From: Mikania micrantha
Taxonomy: Eukaryota; Streptophyta; Magnoliopsida; Asterales; Asteraceae
Direction: 5' to 3'
Length of the DNA stretch: 64,000 nucleotides
Assembly: GCA_009363875.1 (NCBI GenBank)
Contig: CM018695.1
Location: 43,005,150-43,069,149 of the forward strand
Below the pieces are notes generated by a model. That model ran no database searches, was not told the origin of the DNA, and worked only from the letters and a program-made list of their open reading frames with translations. A program made the position numbers and the translations under genes. Of the stretch, positions 45,763 through 57,443 are shown piece by piece (position 1 is the first letter of the stretch; each line of letters starts with the position of its first letter).

Positions 45763-46996
45763 ACACTTATCATAATTCTAACTCTCAAATTTTTTTTTAG
45801 TTTCTTAATATTATTACCTACCTAAAATTTATAATATTGGTATATAATTCTTAAATCTTTATCATTAATCATCATTAGTTGTTAAACATGTGTTTTAACC
45901 TAATATGTTTTCTTCCTATTATAATAAATGTCCTTAAAAGTGACACGTGCCATATTCTGGTAAATTCTGAGGTTTTTTTTTATGTCTTTCTTTCTTACTA
46001 AATATTAATTTTATCGTTTCTTAAATATTAATGATCTTAAATATAAAAAAAATATAAATCTTTTTTTAATAATTTATTAAAATTGAATAAATCATAAAAA
46101 AGATTACAATTATATCTTATCTTAAAATATAATTTTATAATTAGTAAACCTTTGTTATTTATTATTTTTAATTTTTAAATGTTTTAAATATTTAATTTAT
46201 CAATTTCTCATAACATGTTGGATTTCTTAACAAGTTGTTAGAAGTAAATTAGGGAGTGAAATATGAAATATCTTTACTAAAGTCATGTAGTGTACACCCA
46301 ACTTTCAAAATTCAAATACACCCCACTTTCAAAGTTCAAACAATGTATTTAATGATATTCTTCATTCTATTTTTCTCATTACTTTATAGTTGAAGATCTA
46401 AGCTTCTAATAACGACTCTTCACTAAAACACAAAGCATGTTAGATACAATTTGATAATCACAGGAAATGATGAATCCACCACTGCCATTGGAGCACCCGA
46501 GCAATCAAACACCATTGTTCAGATCATCTTGACTATCGTTACCTCGTTCAACCATACCATGTTGGTTCAACCTAAACTCTTGACACTAGAGATGAAAAAA
46601 AAAGAAGTTAATAGAACCGGATCAATTTTTCTAATTGCCTTTTGGGTTTTGGAGTTACCGACTATTATAAAGCTATTCAGTGGTTTTAGGTTCAAACCCA
46701 TTGTGACATGGTTTATGAGAGGAACCCGTTTTTTTGTCCCGTTTAAAACGACATGGTTTATGAGATGATGAAAAATTTGGTAATTTAAGAAAGTTTGTTT
46801 CTTAATCGTTTTGACAACCTGCAATTGGCAATAACGATTTAAAGGTGCATCAATCTTGATTTGAACAAGTAAGTTGTTCCAATATTAGACGTGATTGATT
46901 AAAATGATTGCAACAAGCTAAAAAGGATTAATATCGGATTCTGAAAATTTAAAAACTAATGTTAACCTTGCACCAAATGTTTGATCGGCACCACAT
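45763..46996. other. AT-rich spacer
   Basis: Very AT-rich from 45780 to 46260. No element or gene was identified; the ORFs on both strands at 46451-46824 look like chance frames. Confidence 0.5.
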
Positions 46997-47004
46997 GATT
47001 TGCC

Positions 47005-47662
47005 TAGAGTTGTTTAAAATGTCCGTCGCTCGCTCGGAAAAAGCTCGTTCAAATTTCGCTGAGTTTCAAAACGAGCCGAGCACGAGCTAAGTTAAGCTCG
47101 CTCGTCGTTCGCTCAAATAGTCGCTCGTTTGACTCGCTCGTTAGCTCACTCATTTTAGTTCATTTAAGAATATCTAAATTATATATATGTGTGTGTGTAT
47201 ACATACACACACACATACACACATACACACATACACACATACACACATACACACATACATACATACATACATATAAAGTAATATTAATTTTTTTATTAAC
47301 ACTAAATGTTACAAGTTTTTTACAATGAATTATAATTTTGGTATACTCGAACTAATGTATAATGATATTGATAAAACATTCACACCTTTTTAACTTTTTT
47401 TTAAATTTTCATATTATGACAAATTTGTAATTTATGAACTTCATTTTTGTTTTGGATTTGAATATGGTTTAACTTATTGTTCTTGGTTATTGTGTTTGAA
47501 ATTGATATAAATATTTTGAATTTGTATTAAATTTTATTTTGAAACCGAGCCAAGTCGAGCCAATCGGTTTTAAAACGAGTCAAGAAACGAGCACAACATT
47601 TGGCTCGATTTTACAAATTCGAAGCAAGCCGAGCCACTTGGTTCGGCTCGTGAACAACCCTA
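47005..47662. mobile_element. hAT-type MITE, 658 bp
   Basis: Ends TAGAGTTGTTTAAA and, inverted, TAGGGTTGTTCACGAGC. The flanks GATTTGCC (46997-47004) and GTATTGCC (47663-47670) agree at six of eight positions. The ends are rich in GAGCTCG, CTCGCTCG and CGAGCCGAG words. The middle carries a GTGTG/ACACATAC microsatellite (about 47180-47273). It inserted right at the edge of the pol fragment. Confidence 0.7.
47180..47273. repeat. Microsatellite (GT)n, (ACACAT)n, (ACAT)n
   Basis: A compound simple repeat inside the hAT-type MITE: GT units, then AC and ACACAT units, then ACAT units. Confidence 0.95.
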
Positions 47663-47670
47663 GTATTGCC

Positions 47671-47865
47671 AGAATCATACAAGTTGACGAACAATTACAT
47701 TTCATCGAAGAGCCTGTAGAGATTATGGAACGTGAAGTCAAGAGACTGAAACGAAGCCGTATCCCTATTGTAAAGGTTCGAGGGTACTCCAAGCGTGGAC
47801 CAGAATTTGCTTGGGAGCGTGAGGACAACATGAAGACAAAGTATCCTCACCTGTTCGAGAATTAA
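47671..47865 (+). pseudogene. gag-pol: C-terminus of integrase with chromodomain-like tail
   Basis: About 62 codons ending at TAA 47863-47865 read as VDEQLHFIEEPVEIMEREVK, SRIPIVKV and FAWEREDNMKTKYPHLF, the end of a Tekay-type polyprotein. It closely matches the end of the integrase at 3853. The rest of pol is missing. Open reading further upstream (47539-47670) comes from the MITE and does not belong to the protein. Confidence 0.88.
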
Positions 47866-47909
47866 AGCCTGATTTTGAAGCTTAAATTTCGGGACGAAAT
47901 TTCTTTAAC

Positions 47910-47918
47910 AAGGGGAGA
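47910..47918 (+). other. Polypurine tract
   Basis: AAGGGGAGA immediately before the 3' LTR start at 47920, just after the end of pol. Confidence 0.8.
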
Positions 47919-47919
47919 C

Positions 47920-50900
47920 TGTAACATCAAGTACCAGATCGTCCGGCAAGTCCGTACGGTACGTGTACTTTCACTATTTACTATGTGTAAATACAAGTTG
48001 TGAACAGTGTTTGTGATAACAGAATTCAAAATACAAGAAACAGTTGTACGTATTTAAGTGAAAACTTGAATACCGTAAGTACAACACTCATTATAATCAA
48101 TAGTTGTTAGTATTTAGGTGAAAACCTAAGTACAAATAATACAACAAAACAAGAGAATCAACGGTGTTCAAGTAAACCACAAGAACAAGTCGGTTGCGAT
48201 CTGATATCCACAGATGACAGGAATCAGATGGCCGACAAATCAGAACGAAAACAATGTGAAAACGGGAAGTTTAGTTGAGTCCGTATGTGAGGAAAACACA
48301 ATTTAAACACAATTGCAGTGTTATTTCAGAATAACGAACTGACAGTGTGTTTGCGTGGGTGACGATTCACACAAACATATCTGTGAGTTTAGAGTTCTGA
48401 AATAATGACTGAAAAGTAGAAAACAAAAACCGGAAAGCAAAACCATCGTCGTGTTCGTTCGGGTGACGATTCGAACGAATACGCGCGAAGGTGACGCGAT
48501 CTGACGAAACGAAAACGAAAGACGATACGAACGACAATAAATCAAGAAAATAAAATATTTTAGTGTTTTACAATTTTGAAACTCATCAAAATAATTCAAA
48601 TGAATTCTTTTTATTTAAATACGTAAAATGCGCGTGACGTTCCGAAAACGCGACGAAAACGCGAACCGAGCAACGAAAACGAACCCGAACCCACTCGGGG
48701 TATAAATACCCTTAAATGAGTCATCTTCTTCATTTTCTACTCCCCACTCTCTCTCTAAAACCCTAATCCCGGCCACATTTTCTCTCACTACCTTCTCTCT
48801 ACCATAACTCTCTCAAAACTCAACCAAATCACTTGATTCTTGAGCCTAAACGAAGATCTTGATCCCCTCTACACGAAAGTACAGTCGATCTGAAGCTAAA
48901 CCAGCTGAATACAAGGTATAATGAGCTGTAAAGCCACGAAAATTAGGGTTTCTCACCCTTTGTTCGACCCCTTTCCTAAAACCGGTCCTAGATCCTTCCT
49001 TTGGCCACAACACACCTTGAAACAAGTCCTACAACCCATAACCGCTTGGTAAACCACCATGGTCCTTGGCTGGAACCCGACATCACCATTGTAGGCGACT
49101 GGGTTCTGCCGTGCGAATGAAGGGTTACCCAGCACTCATTCGGCGAATGAGGGAGGGTCTTCACATGACCACCGGGCGAATAGGGGCACAACCGCATGAC
49201 GCCATTCGAACTAGTCTCATTCGACAGGACTCTTATTCGGTCGGTGTCCCCATTCGGCGGTCACCCATTCGAACCATTCCATTCGCCAAACACCTCATTC
49301 TCCAACCATTCGCCGAATGTGGTCCTTCGCCCTAACTTATTCTCTCGGCTATGTTCATTTGGCCAAGGTGGTTCGACCAGCCTCATACGCCGGTTACCTC
49401 ATTCGTCCCTGCAACTTCAGTCTCCAGCCATTCGATCGGTTAAGCCCACTCCCATTCGGCCGAATGTCAAAGGAAACAACACTTCATTCGGCCGAGAGTC
49501 AATCGTTTGGGCTCATTCTTGGGCCATTCACATTCGGCTACACATGTACAGTCGGCCCAAGACACATGCATTTGGCCCATGGATTGCTAGATGGGCCCAG
49601 AATCATTATTCGGCCCACATCCTTGAAATTGAGAACACATACATTAAACTAGCACTCAAGAATATCATGTGTGTAACTTTTGAGTTTTACTACAAAGGTG
49701 GTGGGGAACAAGGTGGTTTAACAATTAGTGATACCCTAGGAATTTACTAATTCAAATGTAAATGACATCAAGAGAATGGCTTCTTGTCAAGCTAAACACA
49801 AAACCTTAACAACATGGTAAGCTCAGTGAGCAAATGGGTAAGGTGCTAGCTTAATTAATAATAGGTAAAACGAGGCCGAATCATGACCGAGACTTACGAG
49901 GGTTAGCCAAGGATTAAGGCTAACACATACACACACACACATACGAATTTCTACAACTGATACTAAGAACTTACAAATATCGTGAAATCAATACAGGATC
50001 GTGAAAACTACTACAAAACCAACAAAGAGCGCGTGCATTTCTTGTTAGGCTAAGTCAACCGCAATCACTACAAGGTGAGTTCATATGCCCCTTTTCGTTA
50101 ATCTTAACTGATTTTAAACTCACGGGGCTGAGAAACATGCTTTACTTTTAATTACTTAAAAGTTTTGCTTACAAATTGTTTATACTTTGATCTAAATGAT
50201 ATTAAATTGCTTATTATCATATATCATTGTATGCATGCTTGTATGATTATGACATGACAGGGATAATCTGATGAACAAGATAATATATCTTATTAATTCA
50301 TCAATACATTAGAATAATATAGTTATAAGATTTTATCTTATAACACTCAATTATTCTTACATAAACAGACCATGGAACAATTACAAGTAAACATATGAAT
50401 ATTATAAAGATATTACATATCTTTGTATTAACATTCGATACAAGAGTTAAGTAAGTGTAATAGGACAAGTCCTTTTAACACTTAGCTTTACAACTCAATA
50501 CATATTACAAGAGTACAAGGAACAAAGAATGATAATCATGATAATGTAACTTCTTGATAACAACATCATTCACTCAAATGATTAACATAACTTAATAAGA
50601 CAAGTTCTTATTTAACTTTGTTAATATCATGGAGAACATATGACAATGAGAACAATGATACAGATGGACACAATTACAATTAGTTACTATTGACCTTTTG
50701 TATTATATCACTTCAATCATGTGCCAATTGTACAAGTTGATCATGTAAGCCCCTTTAATTCGCTGACCAGTTAGTTTGACGTGACTAAACCGACGATAGC
50801 ATAGTGGTACCATAGGTTTGACAAACCTCTAGCTTGTAGGGCTAGTATGTTGATCGTATTGATTCATTGGACGGTAACGTATGACCGGTGACAGGGCGAC

Positions 50901-52045
50901 TTCAAGTCAGGTTCTGGTAAGCGACACATGGTGATATTAATCTGCAGTGATAAGTAATTAATCCAGCGGAAACCCTATTGATTAGTAGATTGAGAAAGTG
51001 ATCTACTCTCATGTTACACTACTAGTAATAGATTTCGTTGAGGACACGGTACATACATAGTGGTAGAGGTAAATCAGATGCATTGTACTCTGATTATGTG
51101 AGGATTACAATGGATTCCTTTTAGGCTCTATGCACTATCGTTCAAGGACAAATTACAATTGGTTAACTAACACTCTTAATATCTAAAAGTGGAACAATAG
51201 TTAACCCCACAAGAATGGAATAATATAAGGAACAGATTAAATTAATCTAAATTCCTTAACACATTGAGGGGTTATCAATACTTCGGTTTGATAACTAAAC
51301 CCCTCATATTATGTCATTCTATACATGATATAACAAACGAATACATAATGAACAAGTTAATCAATTGGGAGATGAAAATGGATATTCTTAGTTGTATTAC
51401 AAATAGTGTGGAATTCAATTGAGTATGTGGTGGGGTGGCGTTTGGGCTTGACACTTTCGTATGCCCCTATATATAAGCATACTTGATTGAGTGAAATACC
51501 ACTTGTATATATATAACTAAGGAGAGGCCATTGGGTGGAACAAGTGGATTCAATTAATGCAAGTATCAAATATGACATTGTGACTGTGTGCATGAACAAT
51601 TCAAGGTTTTCAATATTCAAACTTACGAACTCACCAACCTAGTGTTGACTTTGTTTAAATGCATGTTTTCTCATGTGACGAATAGGTTTAAGTCACCAGA
51701 TTTCAAGATCATAGCTAGAGGACTTTTAGAAGACCTAGCTGCATTTTGTGTGATCATTACTTTTGGAATGACAAAAACATTGAATCATATTTTCTAGATC
51801 TTGTACAGTTACAAGATATAAACACATTGATTCTTTTGGATGGATTTATGGGGTTAAATTATGAATGATACTTTGTAATTTAACTTTATAATTCTATATC
51901 ATTGTCATGTTTACATTTTTCAATTATACATCATGTGCTATGCAAACAATCTGATCAATTGATTATCATTCAAGATATCGCGCCCCGGAAAACCTTTCGC
52001 CCGACGGGAAAACACGATCCGTTCCCGCCGGCCCGGGGTGTGACA
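47920..52045 (+). repeat. 3' LTR of 4.1 kb
   Basis: Starts TGTAACATCAAG after the polypurine tract and ends GGGGTGTGACA. At 4,126 bp it is exceptionally long for an LTR. Order: GGGTGACGATTC elements (48355, 48465), TATAAATA (48701-48708), a cluster of CATTCG/CGAATG words (49080-49620), GGTGAGTTCA with GCCCCTTTT (50074), TATGCCCTATATATAAGC (51464), GAACTCACC (51627), and a GC-rich end with CCCGCCGGCCC. The ORFs in 48953-49750 follow the words and are not considered genes. The right target duplication would be CCTCA; the left is lost. Confidence 0.88.
48701..48708 (+). promoter_or_regulatory. TATA box of the 4.1-kb LTR
   Basis: TATAAATA following CTCGGGG. In the related minus-strand LTR the matching site is TATTTAAA at 36842-36850. 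The word cluster lies downstream, so it would be transcribed here. Confidence 0.55.
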
Positions 52046-53265
52046 CCTCATTACCAATTGCCAACTGGTGTAACAGTGGTGAATTGACGATGAATCTGCT
52101 AATATGGAAGTCTGGCAAATCCTAACAAGCTCATTGAGACCTTTCATCGTTGTATTTTGTTTATGAAATGTCAATGTAATTAGCGTCGATTGAGCTTCAT
52201 AACTACCATTGTGTTTTGGTTATTAGATTTAAGAACAATGGGTTGTTGTTGATCATATAACCCATGATGATGTTTCAACCGTCTAGCTCTAACCCAGAAG
52301 ATCAATTCAAAAACCAACACGTTTAATGGATTGAGATGACGAGACAAGCTTGATTAGAAAACTAGTCGATGATTACTCATAATGATTTCCTATTGGTTTG
52401 CATGATTGTTTCGTATGTTTATTACTTACTAGCTTATTTATAGGATTATTTGCTATTTTCAATTTGGGTTCGTCGTTAAATTGTTTTGGAAAGAGAATGA
52501 CATGCAAGAAATTGATCATCTACTTCCTTTCGTTTGTGAATTTCGTAATAGAAATTTTACTGACAATTTTCTCTTTTCTAGGTCTTGTGTTCTTGTAGAC
52601 TTATTCCATCTCATATATGAACCGGACCGTATCACCCAGATAGGCTAATAGTATGTATTGATTGAGATATCCAATAACCGAATATGAAGGGCATTTAACA
52701 TATAATATAATTAAAAACTAGAAATCCTACTATATTAAGTAAATGTTTAAGTCTTTAGCGTTGGTAAATGGTAATCTATAGGCATATGAGCCCTCATACA
52801 ACGGTCTCCATCAAATTTTCCACTCTACTTCCAAAATTGTTCTCTTTTCAAATTTCCTTTTATTAATTAAAAAATTGCTATAAACTCAAGTATAACAGTC
52901 TCCCCTAATTGTTAAAAAAATACATCTTTTTTAGATAGACCAACCAAATATGATAAAACGACAAAGTTAGAGAATGATACACTGACTCATTAGGATGGTT
53001 CATTTTTTTATATAAACTTGTTTATTCTTTCCAAAAGTTTTATACATCTAAACCCAAACCCGAATCTAAATATCATATGGTCAAAGGCCAGCCCGACCAC
53101 TAGTCATTCGGCTGGTTCGGACCCTTCCTTGATCATGATCGTCTAATAAATAAATTTTTGAGTAAATTGTTGAAATGGTTCATGTGTAATAAATCTTTAA
53201 GTATAACATTTCTAGTTTTCTTGAGTCACAAAATACACATAATAATTTAAAGAAGAATAACACTA
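52046..53265. other. Spacer or leader remnant
   Basis: No gene or element was recognised. The ORF 52398-52598 is hydrophobic but AT-driven and shows no domain. It may be the distal internal part of the minus-strand element whose LTR is at 54901. Confidence 0.4.
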
Positions 53266-53277
53266 TAACCTTTTAGA

Positions 53278-53830
53278 TTTAGTGATGTATCATCATCCCA
53301 AATCTTAGGTTTAATGTTGCTTGAATCAAAACATGGGTAATTTAAAACAAGGAGATGACATCATATCTTGTTAGACATAATGATGAATCACCATCACAAT
53401 CCTCAAGTATGATATCATGTAGTTTTAAGAATTAAAACATATACATTATCAACCCAAGAAATGTAACACCATGACCTTTAGATGTAATGATGAATCACCA
53501 TCACAAGTCCTAGGTATAATGTTATTTATTCTTGACCCATAAAATAGGTAACATAAATCAAAGAGAATTGACATCATATCTTGTGAAACGTAGTGATGAA
53601 TCACCATCACTATTCTTAAGTATGATATCATGGAGTTCTAAAAATCATAGCATGTGCATTATCAATCCAAGGAAGGTAACACCATGACCTTTAGATGTAG
53701 TGATGAATCACCATCACAAATCTTATGTATAATGTTACTAATTCTTGAACCATAACGTAGATATCATAAATCAAAGAGAATTTACATCATATCTTGTGAA
53801 ATAGTGATGAATCAACATCACTAATCTTAA
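53278..53830. repeat. Tandem repeat of about 107 bp with internal palindrome
   Basis: Six copies of GTGATGAATCACCATCAC or close variants recur at 53281, 53378, 53485, 53591, 53698 and 53803, i.e. every 97-107 bp. Between them two flank types alternate (ACATCATATCTTGTG and TAACACCATGACCTTTAG), so the unit is really a 213-bp dimer, 2.5 copies. Each monomer has a short palindrome GTGATG...CATCAC. It lies in the probable leader of the minus-strand element. Confidence 0.85.
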
Positions 53831-53929
53831 TATGATATCATAAGGTTTGAAATTTGTATAAACGATGTATTGAAATCATTTTGAACTAGAAATCTTAGGG
53901 AGTAGTGTCCAAGCTGGACACCTTTTGAC

Positions 53930-54445
53930 TTATTAGAATTAATGTTGTTTGCAAAATATAACATGCTTTGGCCTATAGGTAAAATACTCTCATCAAGAAT
54001 CCCCAGGAAAGCTAGACTGGTCCCTTGTAAGGGATTATGAATCGTTTTCCTAGACAGGAGTCTCAACTACCGGTATTCACCCTTCCAGTTACTACATGTT
54101 CATCTTAACAAACTTAACTCTAACGAGGTTTTAAATCAAAATTGAACGGATATTAGAATCACAAATAAGTAAATCATTTGAACTCGTTTGAAAAACATAA
54201 GGAATGGTATTCAAAATTGAATACCAGGTGACATATTATAATCATTTTAGTTTGTAATATGTTTGGTATGATATGCTTTGGCCTATAAGTGATTTTACTC
54301 TCATCAGAAGTCCCTAGGAAAGCTAGACAGGTCCCACAGTATCTCAGGGATTTATACGAATAGCTTTCCTATACAGGAATTCTAACTAACGGTAATATAC
54401 TTTTCCAGTTAGTACATATCCACCTCACAAACTTAATTCTAACGG
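53930..54445. repeat. Direct repeat of about 200 bp, period about 310 bp
   Basis: The segments 53936-54140 and 54245-54445 share GCTTTGGCCTATA, ACTCTCATCA, AGGAAAGCTAGAC, GGTCCC, TTTCCTA, CAGGA and TTCCAGTTA in the same order, with about 20% divergence. Noncoding. Confidence 0.8.
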
Positions 54446-54884
54446 GATCTTAAAATCAACATTGAACTTCCTATTTCGTCTAAGGAATAATATTAGGCAT
54501 TAATCCTAATGAGTTTCAATTCCTACCATCTAAAGATTGTTTGTGTGTATGTGAGTTTAGGAATAGACTTTTAAAAGCAAATTATAAGACAATTGCTTAA
54601 ACTAAGTAATCCTCATGATAAAAAGTAATTTTAATCTAAGGCATTCTTATCTAATTGTAAGTAAAGGCATTTTATTAACTATGGCTTTTCCTCTATGGTG
54701 ATTTTCAACTAAGGCTTTCCTCTATGGTAGCAAATAAAATATAACACAATAGATATTGTATAGCACTTAGCACATAAGCAAGTAATGAACATGCAATAAT
54801 AATAATATGAGATAATTCATATTTGGGTAAGCTTAGTTATAGTCTAGGCCACCATTTTCTAATAACCTAGATCCCTATAACCAT

Positions 54885-54897
54885 GGCTCTGACACCA
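54885..54897 (-). other. Primer-binding site, initiator Met tRNA type
   Basis: On the minus strand TGGTGTCAGAGCC starts three bases after the LTR end at 54901 (one base different from the usual TGGTATCAGAGCC). It shows that the LTR to the right is a 5' LTR in minus orientation. Confidence 0.85.
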
Positions 54898-54900
54898 ATC

Positions 54901-56649
54901 TGTCACACCCCGACCGACGGTGGAATACGTCGGGGCGCGAGTCTAACTGTTCATTAGCTCATGGTGCTATGTTGTAAATTTCAATAGTTAAAGCATCAAT
55001 ATTAAAGATTTAGCAACCAAGATATAATTTACATTAAATTGAACAAACATCCATTACATAGTTTTGAAGATCCAAATTACATAACTTGAATAAGTCTAAC
55101 ATTGTTTAAATTTAAACTAGGTCTACTAACATGAAACCTATCCTATGTTTTTGCCAAAGCATCCATTTAACTTGTTACATATGCACAATAAAGATTTTGT
55201 CAACTATTTGCATAGTTAGTGAGTAACCCATACAGTTTATATAGTATACATAGAAAACTGATGCAATTCAATTAGACAACAAAGTTTAAACTCTAGTTTG
55301 CAATTAAGTTTTTAGAATATCTTCTCTCCAAACTCGTATCAATACTTAGCTAAAAATCTTAGTATATCTAAAAGTCTTCAATAGTTTATATCATCTCCAA
55401 AATCGTTCCAATACAAAGCACAAAGCTAAGTATTTCACAAGTCTGCCCATGATTGTACTTTTCGCCCTTTTAACACATTTGACCTAAGTCAAAGCAAAGG
55501 TGGTATCTAACACACCTTAGGCTACTCGGTATCAAATAAGATAGAATAAAACAGAATCACAAAGCAAATAGTATCACATAGCAAAGAATCAAACCAAAAT
55601 AGACTAAAGACATTGCATCTATAGAATTTGAATTTTGAATACCTTGAATTTTGAATATTAGCATATGTAAAATAGGGAGTATATTATTACTCACATTAAG
55701 GGTGCTCGAGAAAACTAGTATAATGAAGAAGAATCAATATCAACAGTTTTATCAAACTCGATGCCCTGAGGATTGAACGTGTGTGGCCAGACAGCAGCTC
55801 AGAGGAACAAGTATGCGATCCGAATGCAAACGTGGTTCAACCTAGTCAAACGAATGCAACGTGAAAGAGTAAACATTATGTTAGGCATGGCTAAATGAAT
55901 GGACTTCATAGGGTGGACTAGTTGGCCTAACAAGCCTATACAAGACTACACCAACTCTAAAGGTGACCTAAACAAGACAACCTAAATGAGCCTAATGTCG
56001 ACAACTAATAACCTAAGCTCAACTACTTAGACTAGCAAAAAAAATAAATAAATGAATAATGAAAAGAAGAAAAAGGAAAAGAAAATTACCTCAAAGAAAC
56101 TTTTCAGAAGAGACGATCTCGAAGCGCAACACCTCCTCGCCAAGTGAATAAAATAAAACTAATACGTTCAATATCCCAATAGGTGTTGCACTTGTAGAAC
56201 CACCTAAATTTGGTTATTATACTTGTTTATACTCAATTAGAAGTTGCAAAGCTAAAAGGTACCAAGCAAGGATATTTATAGGTGTTTCAAGGAGAAAAAT
56301 ATTGATTTCTTAGGTGATGTGGGATGATTTTCAAAGAAAATTCGCGTCTTTCAATTGTCAACAAAAATCAAACTTGTTTTCGCGGTTCCCGCTTCGTTAT
56401 AACTCCGTTTTGGGCACGGTTTTCGCCCACGTTTATCGTTTTCAGAGTACTATCATATGGAAGAGAGTAATCCAACATTCATAGTGTCGAGAATTGGGTT
56501 TAAAATTTGGATATTGACGTGAGTCAAAGGTTACGTTCTCAAACTTTTGTTTTTGATTCTTGCTTTGTTTGGGCTCGGTTTTAGGCACCGTTTGAACGTA
56601 GTTTCTCTTTAGCATACTAGTATATCTACAAGATTAGGATGGTGTAACA
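54901..56649 (-). repeat. 5' LTR, 1.75 kb, minus orientation
   Basis: On the minus strand it starts TGTTACACCATCC at 56649 and ends GGGGTGTGACA at 54901, next to the PBS. The segment 56390-56470 matches 3630-3690 of the first element (TAACTCCGTTTNGNGC, CGGTTTTCGCCCACGTT), so the family is related. It has GTGAGTAAT with CCC after it (minus, 55687-55694) and GTTACTCAC (minus, 55219-55227). No gag or pol was found to the left and no 3' LTR, so the copy is either truncated or a large noncoding derivative. Confidence 0.78.
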
Positions 56650-57212
56650 TGTTAGTTTGAGGATGGGGATATGTTGGCTAAATAGTCACCCGAAAGTTAT
56701 CTTATGTCAAAACTACGAATACAACTATCCAAAGGATATTATAAACTTTGTTTTATTATGTACGAGTATAATTATAATTCAAATGGAAAACTGAAAAACC
56801 ATAGGGATTACATGCGGTGCACACTTATTTAAGGTTTTATGATTAAATGGAGATTCCAAGAGGACAATACCCCCTTAGCGGGGGTCCAGGGCCGGCCCCC
56901 TCGGATAGCGGGGTCCAAGGGGCGGAAGCCCCTGTCGGGGTCCAAACCCTGCGTTTATCCAAGAAATCACATATCGTTCATTCTCTCTGGTTCATTCAAA
57001 AACACTGAGATTTCATACTAGTTCTTCAGTTGCGAATTGATTTTTATCCGATCAAACATTTGGGTGAACCACAAATAGTTTGATCAGAAAGTGTGATCCA
57101 CGACTTTCAATTAATCCGGCGATAAAATCGTGCTCATATATTGTGATATTATCTACAGGATCTGCCAAAGGATCAAACTACCGTTAAACGCCACGGCTAC
57201 TCTAATCGAACC
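56650..57212. other. Spacer with GC-rich palindromic block
   Basis: An island at 56865-56950 stands out from AT-rich flanks: CCCCCTTAGCGGGGG, GGGCCGGCCCC, AGGGGCGGAAGCCCCT and three GGGGTCC repeats. No gene assigned. It could be part of a DNA transposon end. Confidence 0.5.
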
Positions 57213-57443
57213 ATGGATCCTCCCATCAAGAGTTTTATCTCTTTTCATGACTGGTTGCTGCCATCCTCTCATTATCATCATCAAGCAGTAGCAAAGCCAG
57301 AAAATTTGTTTACGATCATGAAATTCTTGGAGTCATTTGAGGATCTTATGTCGGATTGGATTGAATCAGGTCGGTTCATGTTAAATAAAGACAATCAAGC
57401 TAGATTTCATATATATAACATAATGAAAATACAACACATATAA
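57213..57443 (+). CDS. Hypothetical ORF
   Basis: 76 codons from an ATG in good context (ACCATGG). The composition is more protein-like than the surroundings: DPPIKSFISFHDWLLP, then FTIMKFLESFEDLMSDWIES, which suggests amphipathic helices. There is no recognised domain. It may be a captured gene fragment or the start of a retrotransposon Gag. The end is AT-rich and probably runs into noncoding sequence. Confidence 0.25.
   Translation: MDPPIKSFISFHDWLLPSSHYHHQAVAKPENLFTIMKFLESFEDLMSDWIESGRFMLNKDNQARFHIYNIMKIQHI

Noticed and set aside
46451..46824. Overlapping ORFs on both strands
   Set aside because: Similar length on both strands, AT-driven composition and no recognisable motif.
47539..47670. 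N-terminal extension of the pol C-terminal ORF
   Set aside because: This part is translated from the hAT-type MITE and its end; the protein similarity starts after the target duplication.
52398..52598. Hydrophobic 66-codon ORF
   Set aside because: T-rich DNA gives F/L/I-rich translations by chance; no start context or neighbour supports it.
57213..57443. DOG1-like domain in the hypothetical ORF
   Set aside because: A faint resemblance in the F-x-x-FHDWLLP stretch is not enough; key residues cannot be aligned with confidence.
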